From: Pseudomonas solani
GTDB taxonomy: Bacteria; Pseudomonadota; Gammaproteobacteria; Pseudomonadales; Pseudomonadaceae
Reading direction: 5' to 3'
Length of the DNA stretch: 64,000 nucleotides
NCBI RefSeq assembly: GCF_026072635.1
Contig: NZ_AP023081.1
Coordinates: 838,501 to 902,500, forward strand
Below, piece after piece: positions 33,858-41,804 of the stretch. The position numbers and the translations under genes are program-made. The notes below the pieces were generated by a model. The model was given only the letters and a program-made list of their open reading frames with translations. It was not told where the DNA came from and searched no databases. Every line of letters starts with the position of its first letter. Position 1 is the stretch's first letter.

Positions 33858-35231
33858 TCAGGGCTTGGGCCGCTCATAGGCACCCAGGTCGCACAGCGCC
33901 ATGCCGTCGCCATCGCCATCCCGTGGCCGCATGGAACCGCGCTGATCCTGCCGGGTGCAGGAGCCGACGCCGGTGTCCACCGCCGGGCTGCGCGGGCGCA
34001 GGGCGTGGGTCGGCAGGCTGGAACCGTTGGCCGCGAGCGGGTAGAGCACCCGGGCGAAGGCCTCGGCATCGTTCACCTGGATGTCGGCGGTGCAGTTGCC
34101 GGTATCGGTGCCCAGCAGCAGACCACTGGCCTGGTAGCTCGTCGTATCACCGCCATTGGCGCAGTTGGCCGGGCCGATGGATTCGTTGCCGTTGCCGACA
34201 ATCAGGCTGTTGCGAACCGACAGACGGCCATGGTTGAGCAGGCCGAGGGTGAGGTTGTCGGCGATGGTGACGTTGACCAGTTGCAGGCTCGGCGTACCGG
34301 CGAACATCGGGTAGTCGGAGCCGTTGGCAACCACGGCGTCGTAATCCCCCTCGCCGTTGGCGTTCTTCCCGGAGACGGTGACGTTGGTCAGCCTGAGCAC
34401 GCCGTTGCCGTCATTGCGGATGACCACGCCGGGCCCGTCGGCGCGGTGATGGAGGAAGGCGCTGCGGGCCACGTCGGCGGTGCCGGTGTTGAACAGCGCC
34501 CCTCCGAGGGCGACCACGTCGTCGCCATTGGTGACGTTCTCGCTGAACAGGCTGTCGCGCAGGGTGAGCAGGCCGCCGTTGAAGATGGCCCCGCCCAGGG
34601 CGCGGCCGGAGTCGCCGAAGTCGGCCCGGTTGCGCTCGAACACCGAGCTGTGGACTTCCAGGGTGCCGCGGTTGGAGATCGCGCCGCCGTCGCCATCGTA
34701 GAAGCCGAAGCTGGCGCGGTTGTCCTGGAAGGCCACACGGCGCACCACCAGGTAGCCGAAGTTCTCGATGGCACCGCCGTTGCTGGTGGTGTGGCCGTTG
34801 CGCAGGGTCAGGTCCTGGAGCAGGACGGTGACGCCGAGGTCGATCTCCAGCAGGCGGTCCAGGCCCGAACCGTCGATGACGCTGGCACCCACGCCGGCAC
34901 CGACCAGGGTCAGGTTGTCGGCCCGCACGTCGAGGTCACCGTTGAGGTTCTGGTCCTCGTCGAGGATCTCGCCCTCCTCCCCCATGGTCGGCGGCAGGGT
35001 CAGGGCGTAGACGCCGGCGGGCAGGACGATGCGGTTCTTGCCACCCAGGCGGTTGGCGGCTTCCACCGCGTCGCGCAGCGTGCAGTCGGCATCGCAGAGG
35101 CCGTCGAAGCCGTCATCGGTGCGGGTGACCTGGAAGTCCCGCGCCATGCCCAGGGTCGGCAGCGCGAGCAGGGAGGCGAGCATCAGCGAGGTGGCCAGGC
35201 GCGGCCGGGTGAGGGTGCGGGGCTGGGTCAT
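33858..35231 (-). CDS. Secreted CSLREA-type right-handed beta-helix protein
   Basis: 457 residues from ATG 35231, with AAGGAA 6 bases upstream. A signal peptide (SLMLASLLALPTLGMARD) is followed by a CSLREA-like domain (FDGLCDADCTLRDAVEAANR) and then about 13 beta-helix rungs rich in Asn and Gly (GGAIENFG, GGAISNRG, GGAIFNGG, GGALFNTG), a pattern shared with polymorphic outer-membrane adhesins. The end (SPAVDTGVGSCTRQDQRG, DLGAYE) is the 'choice-of-anchor Q' style tail. Probably exposed on or released from the cell; ligand unknown. No autotransporter barrel is encoded. Confidence 0.85.
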   Translation of the reverse strand: MTQPRTLTRPRLATSLMLASLLALPTLGMARDFQVTRTDDGFDGLCDADCTLRDAVEAANRLGGKNRIVLPAGVYALTLPPTMGEEGEILDEDQNLNGDLDVRADNLTLVGAGVGASVIDGSGLDRLLEIDLGVTVLLQDLTLRNGHTTSNGGAIENFGYLVVRRVAFQDNRASFGFYDGDGGAISNRGTLEVHSSVFERNRADFGDSGRALGGAIFNGGLLTLRDSLFSENVTNGDDVVALGGALFNTGTADVARSAFLHHRADGPGVVIRNDGNGVLRLTNVTVSGKNANGEGDYDAVVANGSDYPMFAGTPSLQLVNVTIADNLTLGLLNHGRLSVRNSLIVGNGNESIGPANCANGGDTTSYQASGLLLGTDTGNCTADIQVNDAEAFARVLYPLAANGSSLPTHALRPRSPAVDTGVGSCTRQDQRGSMRPRDGDGDGMALCDLGAYERPKP

Positions 35232-35476
35232 GGCGAGTTCCTTTCGGCGGGGGCCGGTCATTGGCTACGCAGCGGCGGCCTGCTCGGCTGCCGCGTCGAC
35301 GTGGCCCGCATCCGCGTCCTGCCATCCTGGCGACCACGGGGCAATTGACCGGCCACCGCGGCCGCGGTTCACGGCCGTTCATCAGCCCGGAGCCCACCGG
35401 CCATGCCACCCGTCAGCTTGCGGTCAGCGGCCTGGAATCCTTTCGTCGCTCCGCTTGAATGACTCTGATCCTGTGC

Positions 35477-35504
35477 TTGACAGTTAAAATTATAGTCATA
35501 ATAT
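35477..35504 (+). promoter_or_regulatory. Putative sigma-70 promoter for the SDR gene
   Basis: TTGACA (35477-35482) and TAATAT (35499-35504) are spaced 16 bp inside a conspicuous AT-rich island (about 35476-35515) in otherwise GC-rich DNA. ATTAT-AGTC-ATAAT (an inverted repeat, about 35489-35502) overlaps it and could be an operator. Confidence 0.6.
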
Positions 35505-35563
35505 AAATCGTGAATTACGCACATCATATAAACATCCCCCCCCCTCTTCCCGGAGACACCGCA

Positions 35564-36358
35564 ATGAGCTCGCACAATCTCAAGGGCACCGCACTGATCA
35601 CTGGCGCATCCTCCGGGATCGGCGCCACCTACGCCGAACGCCTGGCCCGCCGTGGCCTCGACCTGCTGCTGGTGGCCCGCGACCAGAAACGCCTCGACGA
35701 ACTGGCCAAACGCCTCGGCGGCGAATACGGCGTGAAGGTGGAAACCCTCAAGGCCGACCTGACCCAGCGCGCCGACCTGCGTGCGGTGGAACAGCGCCTG
35801 GCCAGCGATGCCGCCATCAAGGTGCTGGTGAACAACGCCGGGGTGGCGCAGAACGGCCAGTTGGTCGATGCCGACCTGGACCAGATCGACTCGATGATCG
35901 AGCTCAACGTCACCGCCCTCACCCACCTCTCGGTGGTCGCCGCCAAGCGCTTCGGCGAGGCCGGCGAAGGCGCGATCATCAACCTCGCCTCGGTGGTCGC
36001 GCTGATCCCCGAGATGTTCAACGCCACCTACAGCGCCACCAAGGCCTATGTGCTGAGCCTGACCCAGACGCTGAACCACGAGATCGCACCCAAGGGCGTG
36101 CAGGTGCAGGCCGTGCTGCCGGGCATCACCCGCACCGAGATCTGGGAGCGCTCCGGCATCGACGCCGCGCACCTGGACCCGAACATGATCATGGAAGCCG
36201 GCGAGATGGTGGACGCCGCGCTGGCCGGCTTCGACCAGGGCGAACTGGTCACCATCCCCTCGCTGCCCGACGCCGGCGACTGGGCCGCCGTGGTCAGCGC
36301 CCGCACCAAGCTCGGCCCGAACATGTCCCGCAGCAGCGCGGCGGCGCGGTACAAGTGA
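35564..36358 (+). CDS. Short-chain dehydrogenase/reductase
   Basis: 264 residues from ATG 35564, with GGAG 8 bases upstream. Classical SDR motifs: cofactor loop TGASSGIG, NNAG, and catalytic Ser (NLASVVALIP), Tyr and Lys (YSATKAYVLSL). The substrate cannot be predicted. Arg/Lys after the second beta strand (VARDQKRLDEL) suggests NADP(H). Single gene with its own AT-rich promoter. The in-frame ATG at 35510 would add a Pro-rich tail with no ribosome site. Confidence 0.92.
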   Translation: MSSHNLKGTALITGASSGIGATYAERLARRGLDLLLVARDQKRLDELAKRLGGEYGVKVETLKADLTQRADLRAVEQRLASDAAIKVLVNNAGVAQNGQLVDADLDQIDSMIELNVTALTHLSVVAAKRFGEAGEGAIINLASVVALIPEMFNATYSATKAYVLSLTQTLNHEIAPKGVQVQAVLPGITRTEIWERSGIDAAHLDPNMIMEAGEMVDAALAGFDQGELVTIPSLPDAGDWAAVVSARTKLGPNMSRSSAAARYK

Positions 36359-36381
36359 ACACTGCTGGTAAGGCCCGGAAA

Positions 36382-36745
36382 CGGCGGCGCTGCGCGCCGC
36401 TTGGCGACTGAAGTCGCCCCTACAGCACTGCCGGGCTGACGCGCGGAGATGACCGCTGCGTAGGGTGGAGGTCGCTTTTTACCTCCACCGTGCGGCGTCG
36501 AACGTGGCACGCGGCTGTGCCTGGGACACGGGAGTTCGGCAGGACTTCGAAATGGCTGGGGGTCGGAGAAACGGTGGGCTGAAGCGCCACCCTACGCCCC
36601 CTTGCTCATCCTGTACCCGCCGGCGCGATCAGCGTCGAACGTGGCACGGGGAACATCGCCCACTCCATGCGCAACCAGCCGCTCGAAACCCCGCACGGTG
36701 GATGGATGACGCGTCATCCACCCTACACAACCGTCATCACCGTGC
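36382..36745. repeat. Repeat cluster between the SDR gene and recJ
   Basis: The 399-bp gap (36359-36757) between convergent genes holds a family A double palindrome (36382-36424), a family B hairpin (36460-36489), a GGTGGGCTGAAGCGCCACCC piece near 36573-36592 and an 18-bp perfect palindrome TGGATGAC-GC-GTCATCCA (36703-36720) followed by CCCTACAC. No gene is supported. Confidence 0.8.
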
Positions 36746-36757
36746 CAGGGGTGACGA

Positions 36758-38473
36758 TCAGCGTGGTGCGATGTGCGCCACCATCAGCTGCACGCTCTCC
36801 TGCCCGCGGTATTCGTTGACGTCCAGCTTGTAGGCCACTTCCGCCCAGCGCACGGTGGGGTTGGGCCATTGGTCGCGGTCGATGTTGAAGGCGATGCCGT
36901 CCAGCTGCACCGAGCCGCATTCGGTCTTCAGCACCAGCTTGAGGTGGCGCTCGCCCACCAGGCGCTGCTGCACCACCTGGAAGATGCCGTGGAACACCGG
37001 CTCGGGGAAATGCTGGCCCCAGGGGCCGGCCTGGCGCAGGGCGCGGGCCAGTTCCAGGTGGAACTCCTGGACGCTCAGCTGCCCGTCGGAAAGCAGGCGG
37101 CCGGTGAGGTCTTCCTCATCCAGCTGGCGGCGCACCTCGGCGTCGAAGGCCGCGGCGAAGGCGCCGAAGTTTTCCACAGGCAGGGACAGCCCGGCGGCCA
37201 TGGCGTGGCCGCCGAACTTGCTGATCAGTCCCGGGTGGCGCGCGGCCACGGCGTCCAGGGCATCACGGATATGGAACCCCTGCACCGAGCGCGCCGAGCC
37301 CTTGAGCAGGCCCTCGCCGGCGTCGGCGAAGGCGATGGTCGGGCGGTGGTAACGCTCCTTCATGCGCGAGGCGAGGATGCCGATCACCCCCTGGTGCCAG
37401 TCCGCCTCGAACAGGCAGAGGCCGAAGGGCAGGTCTTCCAGGGGCAGGTCCTTGAGCTGCGCCAGGGCTTCGCGCTGCATGCCCTGCTCGATGGCCTTGC
37501 GGTCCTGGTTGAGCTGGTCGAGCTGCACCGCCATATCGCGGGCCAGGGCCTCGTCCTCGCAGAGCAGGCATTCGATGCCCAGGCTCATGTCGTCCAGGCG
37601 GCCGGCGGCGTTGAGGCGCGGGCCGAGGATGAAGCCGAGGTCGGTGGAGGTGATCCGCGCCGCCGGGCGGCCGGCCACTTCCAGCACCGCCTTGAGGCCG
37701 GCGCGGGCACGGCCGGCGCGGATGCGTGCCAGGCCCTGGTGCACCAGGATGCGGTTGTTGGCATCCAGCGGCACCACGTCGGCGACGCTGCCCAGGGCCA
37801 CCAGGTCGAGCAGCTCGGCGAGGTTGGCGTCCGGGCGGCCGGTGCGGGTGAACCAGTCCAGCTGGCGCAGGCGCGCGCGCAGGGCCAGCAGCACGTAGAA
37901 GATCACGCCGACGCCGGCCATGGCCTTGCTGGGGAACTCGCAGCCCGGCTGGTTGGGGTTGACGATGGCGTCCGCCGCCGGCAATTCCGGGCCCGGCAGG
38001 TGGTGGTCGGTGACCAGCACCTTGAGCCCGGCCGCCTTGGCCGCGGCCACGCCGTCGACGCTGGAGATGCCGTTGTCCACGGTCACCAGCAGGTCGGGGC
38101 GACGCTCCAGGGCCACGGCGACGATCTCCGGGGTCAGGCCGTAGCCGTATTCGAAGCGGTTGGGCACCAGGTAATCGACATGGGCCGCGCCGAGCATGCG
38201 CAGGCCGAGCACGCCGACGGTACTGGCGGTGGCGCCGTCGGCGTCGAAGTCGCCGACATAGAGAATGCGCTGGCGCTGCTCCAGGGCCTGCACCAGCAGT
38301 TCCACCGCCGCGTCTATGCCCTTGAGCTGCTGGTAGGGGATCAACCGCGCCAGGCCCTTGTCCAGCTCGGCGGCGGACTGCACGCCACGGGCGGCGTAGA
38401 GGCGGGTCAGCAGGGGCGGCAGGTCGCCGAGGTCAGGCAGGGTGGCGGGCAACGGGCGGGGATCGATACGCAT
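36758..38473 (-). CDS. recJ: Single-stranded-DNA-specific exonuclease RecJ
   Basis: 571 residues, normal for RecJ. It degrades single-stranded DNA 5' to 3' in RecF-type recombination and mismatch repair. DHH-family metal motifs are visible: YVGDFDADGATA (about 72-83), LLVTVDNGISS, VTDHHLPG and later GGHAMAAGLSL of the DHHA1 domain. The C-terminal OB-fold follows. The gene precedes or follows yaeQ in pseudomonads; here yaeQ is 88 bp upstream on the same strand. Confidence 0.97.
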   Translation of the reverse strand: MRIDPRPLPATLPDLGDLPPLLTRLYAARGVQSAAELDKGLARLIPYQQLKGIDAAVELLVQALEQRQRILYVGDFDADGATASTVGVLGLRMLGAAHVDYLVPNRFEYGYGLTPEIVAVALERRPDLLVTVDNGISSVDGVAAAKAAGLKVLVTDHHLPGPELPAADAIVNPNQPGCEFPSKAMAGVGVIFYVLLALRARLRQLDWFTRTGRPDANLAELLDLVALGSVADVVPLDANNRILVHQGLARIRAGRARAGLKAVLEVAGRPAARITSTDLGFILGPRLNAAGRLDDMSLGIECLLCEDEALARDMAVQLDQLNQDRKAIEQGMQREALAQLKDLPLEDLPFGLCLFEADWHQGVIGILASRMKERYHRPTIAFADAGEGLLKGSARSVQGFHIRDALDAVAARHPGLISKFGGHAMAAGLSLPVENFGAFAAAFDAEVRRQLDEEDLTGRLLSDGQLSVQEFHLELARALRQAGPWGQHFPEPVFHGIFQVVQQRLVGERHLKLVLKTECGSVQLDGIAFNIDRDQWPNPTVRWAEVAYKLDVNEYRGQESVQLMVAHIAPR

Positions 38474-38561
38474 GCGGCTCAGTCTTCAGGCTTGCGGGGC
38501 GGGAGGCCCGCCGTGGAACAGGGGGCCGCGCGACGGAGCCGGCGGCCGCGTGGGACAGCGG

Positions 38562-39101
38562 TCAGCGTTCGCCGGCCAGCCACTCCAGGGGAATCTCGTG
38601 CTGGCCACGCTCGTCGGTGATGAACAGCTCGCCGTCACTGATCATCACGCTCCAGTTGATGGCGCGCGGCATGTCCTTGGCGAGGTTCTCCAGGGCTTCC
38701 TGGTCGACCCCCACCACATTGATGTTCTTCAGGCTGCGCACACCGTCGAGCACCTTGGTCTGCCATACGCGCAGGTTGCCGTAGGCCACCAGGCTGAAGC
38801 GTTCGGTGCGACGCGAGCACCAGGTGATGCGTTCGGCATCCGGCTGGCCGACTTCGATCCAGTGCAGGACGCGGTCGTCGAGGCTCTTCTCCCACAGCGC
38901 CGGCTCGTCGACGTCCGACAGGCCGCGGCCGAACGCCAGCTGCTCGTGGTACCAGAGCGCGTAGGCGATCAGGCGCACGGCCAGGCGTTCCTCGGTTTCC
39001 GAGGGGTGCTTGGCGACGGTGAAACGCAGGTTCTCGTAGACGCTGCGATCGAGGTCGGTGAGATTGAGGTCGACTTTGTAGGGCGTCGCTTGCAGGGCCA
39101 T
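38562..39101 (-). CDS. yaeQ: YaeQ family protein
   Basis: 179 residues. The start MALQATPYKVDLNLTDLDRS and the segments HPSETEERLAVRLIAYALWY and DEPALWEKSLDDRVLHWIEV are typical of YaeQ, a PD-(D/E)xK nuclease-like fold of unknown role. The putative acidic/Lys active-site pattern may lie in DEPALW ... IEVGQP. It is transcribed toward recJ, and divergently from the 560-residue unknown gene. Confidence 0.92.
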   Translation of the reverse strand: MALQATPYKVDLNLTDLDRSVYENLRFTVAKHPSETEERLAVRLIAYALWYHEQLAFGRGLSDVDEPALWEKSLDDRVLHWIEVGQPDAERITWCSRRTERFSLVAYGNLRVWQTKVLDGVRSLKNINVVGVDQEALENLAKDMPRAINWSVMISDGELFITDERGQHEIPLEWLAGER

Positions 39102-39290
39102 GTGCGGGCTTCTTGGTTAGGCGAAAAGGCGGCAAGTCTAACCCGAAACCCGGCACCGCGCCCGGGCGCCGTCCGGCCGTTCGGCACCCGGAAATGCGCT
39201 CGGGTTCCCAGCCCGCGCGACTCGGGGTTGCCAGCCCGGGCCGGGCCCCTTTATAAGCCGCCCCGGTCCGCACTTCAGGAAAGGAAGCCA

Positions 39291-40973
39291 ATGGAAGCGT
39301 TCATCATCGTGGCTGGCATCGTGGCACTCCTGGCCATCGCGCTGTGGCGCTCGGCCCGACGCACCCACGCCCCCCGCGTCAGCGCCGAGGGCGCCGCACA
39401 GATCAACCGGGTAGCCTTGCTCACCCTGCTCGAACCGCACCTGGGCCACCAGTTGGCGCAGCGCCTGGACGGCGAGGCACGCCAGTTGGCCATGCACCAG
39501 GTAGCCCCGGCGCTATTGCTCGCCGGCGACCGCGACCTGGCGCTGGGCGCCCTGGCCGAACTCACGGCCGGCTATCGCCAGTCCGCCCTGGAGGCGATGC
39601 TGGAGAACCAGCTGGAACAGACGGGCGCCCTCGCCGCCCTCGACCTGCTGGAAGCCAGCGCCAGCCCCCTGCCCGAAGCCCCCCTGCTGAGCATCCCGCT
39701 GATGGCCGCCGCCGGCCGCCGGGACCAGGCGCAGCAGTTGCTCGACAGCGTCACCGCCGGCCAGGAAGGCCAGGTGGGCCAGGCCCTGTCCGTCCGCCAG
39801 AACCTGCTGCTGGCCGGCCTGCAACGCCAGCTGGAGCGCCCCGAAGCCGCCGACCGCAGCCTGGAGCGCGCCCGCGCCATGCTCAGCGTCCCGGTGCAGG
39901 ACGCGCCCGCCGACTTCCAGGCCCTGCTGCGGGAATGCCTGGCCCAGGAACGCCTCGACCTGTTCACCGAGCTGGCCGTCGCCCCCGACGCGCTGCTGGC
40001 CAACGACGCCATCACCCTGCTGCTGGCAAGCAACCGCGAAGCCCAGGCCCTGGAGCTGCTGGCGCGCCCGGACATGCCGCTGCATGCCCTCGACTGGCAC
40101 GAGCTGCTGCGTCTGGCCCTGGACAGCGAGCGCCCGCAACTGGCCGAACGCCTGCTGGCCCTGGCTCCCGAACAGATGCACCTGGAGCTGCTGGCCGACC
40201 TCATGGCCTGGCACGCCGGCCATGCCGATACCGCCCGTGCCGACGCCCTGCTGCGCGCCAGCGGCCTCGACGGCAGCGACGCCACCTGGCTGCGCCTGGA
40301 GCTGGCCGGCCGCTGCACCGAGGCCCAGCCGGCCTGGAGCGCAGCATTGCTGCACCAGGGGCTGGAGGCCATGGAGGCCGTGGATAACGAGACCGATTGG
40401 ATACGCCTGCGCCTGCTGGCCCTGCGCAGCCGGCTGCAGGGCGAGGAAGCCCGCGACCCGGCACGGATGACCGCCGACCTGGAGGAGTTCGACGCCCTGC
40501 GCCAGCAACTGGACTGGGATGAACAGTTGGACCAGGCCTGCCACCTGGCTCGCCTGCAGCACCAGCTGGGCTTGCAGGATGCCGCCCTGGAGACCCTGGA
40601 AAAGGCCGTGGCGCTCTGGGAAGCGCAGGAAATCGACGACCCGGACGAACGCACCTGGTACCTGGAAACCCTGGCCGAAGCCGCCATCGCCCTCGACCAG
40701 ATGGAGCGAGCCACCGCCCTGCGCGATCGCCTGCTGGAACTGGACGGTGACAGCCGTGGCCTCGACGCCACGCTGCTGCGCCAGCACATCGACCAGGGGC
40801 GCTACCCGCAAGCCATCGCCCTGCTCGACCTGCGCAACCTCATGGCCCCCGAGAACCCCCTCGCCCGCCTGCGCCAGGCCATCGAACGCCTGCGCCCGGA
40901 AGCGCCGCAACGGGCGGATGAGCTGCAACAAGAGCTGCTCGATGCCCTCGCCAACGGCGCGCTGGGCACTTGA
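39291..40973 (+). CDS. Membrane-anchored helical-repeat protein, unknown function
   Basis: 560 residues from ATG 39291, with GGAAAGGAAG just upstream. One N-terminal membrane helix (MEAFIIVAGIVALLAIALW) is followed by Arg-rich cytoplasmic flank RRTHAPR and then about 520 residues of Leu/Ala-rich helices that look like degenerate TPR-type repeats (for example QLGLQDAALETLEKAVALWE, YPQAIALLDLRNLMAPENPL). No catalytic motif. P. aeruginosa has, from memory, an unknown gene at this place after yaeQ. Could be a scaffold at the inner membrane. The frame stays open upstream to 38442 but that part is noncoding. Confidence 0.8.
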   Translation: MEAFIIVAGIVALLAIALWRSARRTHAPRVSAEGAAQINRVALLTLLEPHLGHQLAQRLDGEARQLAMHQVAPALLLAGDRDLALGALAELTAGYRQSALEAMLENQLEQTGALAALDLLEASASPLPEAPLLSIPLMAAAGRRDQAQQLLDSVTAGQEGQVGQALSVRQNLLLAGLQRQLERPEAADRSLERARAMLSVPVQDAPADFQALLRECLAQERLDLFTELAVAPDALLANDAITLLLASNREAQALELLARPDMPLHALDWHELLRLALDSERPQLAERLLALAPEQMHLELLADLMAWHAGHADTARADALLRASGLDGSDATWLRLELAGRCTEAQPAWSAALLHQGLEAMEAVDNETDWIRLRLLALRSRLQGEEARDPARMTADLEEFDALRQQLDWDEQLDQACHLARLQHQLGLQDAALETLEKAVALWEAQEIDDPDERTWYLETLAEAAIALDQMERATALRDRLLELDGDSRGLDATLLRQHIDQGRYPQAIALLDLRNLMAPENPLARLRQAIERLRPEAPQRADELQQELLDALANGALGT

Positions 40974-40984
40974 AAAAACTAGCT

Positions 40985-41095
40985 GCGTTGCCATCGCAGC
41001 GTTGAAGCCAGGCCAAAAAATGCTCATTTACAGCACGTAAACTGCGCTTTTCTGGCCTGTCTTCGCCTTGCGCTGACTGCCTCGCTGACGTTTTT
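40985..41095. repeat. Intergenic element D, copy 2
   Basis: GCGTTGCCATCGCAGCG, then AGCCAGGCCAAAAAATGCTC and ATTTACAGCACGTAAACTGC, then GGCCTGTCTTCGCC. The core TTTAC-AGCAC-GTAAA is a small hairpin and GCCAGGCC/GGCCTG arms flank it. Shares its core with 27912-28035. Confidence 0.7.
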
Positions 41096-41109
41096 ACCCC
41101 CTATGCCAG

Positions 41110-41146
41110 GCGCTGCGCGCCGCTTGGCGACTGAAGTCGCCCCTAC
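41110..41146. repeat. Family A double palindrome
   Basis: GCGCTGCGCGCCGCTTGGCG followed by ACTGAAGTCGCCCCTAC, the same arrangement as at 36382-36424. Confidence 0.85.
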
Positions 41147-41170
41147 ACAAAGCGCTCGTGCCACCGCTGG

Positions 41171-41735
41171 GACGTGACCGCTGTGTAGGGTGGAGGTCGC
41201 TTTTTACCTCCACCAGGCGGAGTCGAGCCCGGCACTGCGGCAATGCCTGGACCCCGCATTGATGGGTTTCGCGGAGCTCTACCCATCCTACGAGTCTGAA
41301 GTCGCCCAGGGACATGACCGCCGTGTAGGGTGGAGGTCGCTCTTTACCTCCACCAGGCGGAGTCGAGCCCAGCACTGCGGCAATGCCTGGACCCCGCATT
41401 GATGGGTTTCGCGGAGCTCTACCCATCCTACGAGTCTGAAGTCGCCCAGGGACATGACCGCTGTGTAGGGTGGAGGTCGCTCTTTACCTCCACCCAGCGG
41501 AGTCGAGCCCGGCACTGCGGCAATGCCTGGACCCCGTATTGATGGGTTTCGCGGAGCTCTACCCATCCTACGAGTCTGAAGTCGCCCAGGGACATGACCG
41601 CCGTGTAGGGTGGAGGTCGCTTTTTACCTCCACCAAGCGGAGTCGAGCCCGGCACTGCGGCAATGCCTGGGACTGCACATTGATGGGTTTCGCGGAGCTC
41701 TACCCATCCTACGAGTCTGAGGTCGCCCTACAGGG
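41171..41735. repeat. Four tandem 140-bp units
   Basis: The mark GTGTAGGG recurs at 41183, 41323, 41463 and 41603, exactly 140 bp apart. Each unit contains a family B hairpin (GGTGGAGGT, loop CGCTTTTT or CGCTCTTT, ACCTCCACC), a variable-free spacer GGAGTCGAGCCC..GCACTGCGGCAATGCC and a second hairpin GATGGGT-TTCGCGGAGCTCT-ACCCATC. Units differ by only a few bases; the last has one inserted base and a different end. With element D copy 2 and the family A repeat, it fills the 831-bp gap 40974-41804. No gene is supported. Confidence 0.93.
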
Positions 41736-41804
41736 CAGCCACGTAACCCGACGCATGCGACTCGAGCCTGTCTTCAACGCCGCGATGGCCAGGCAGCCGG
41801 TCTT

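Noticed and set aside
41171..41735. Possible CRISPR array
   Set aside because: The whole 140-bp unit repeats with no unique spacers, and no cas genes are nearby.
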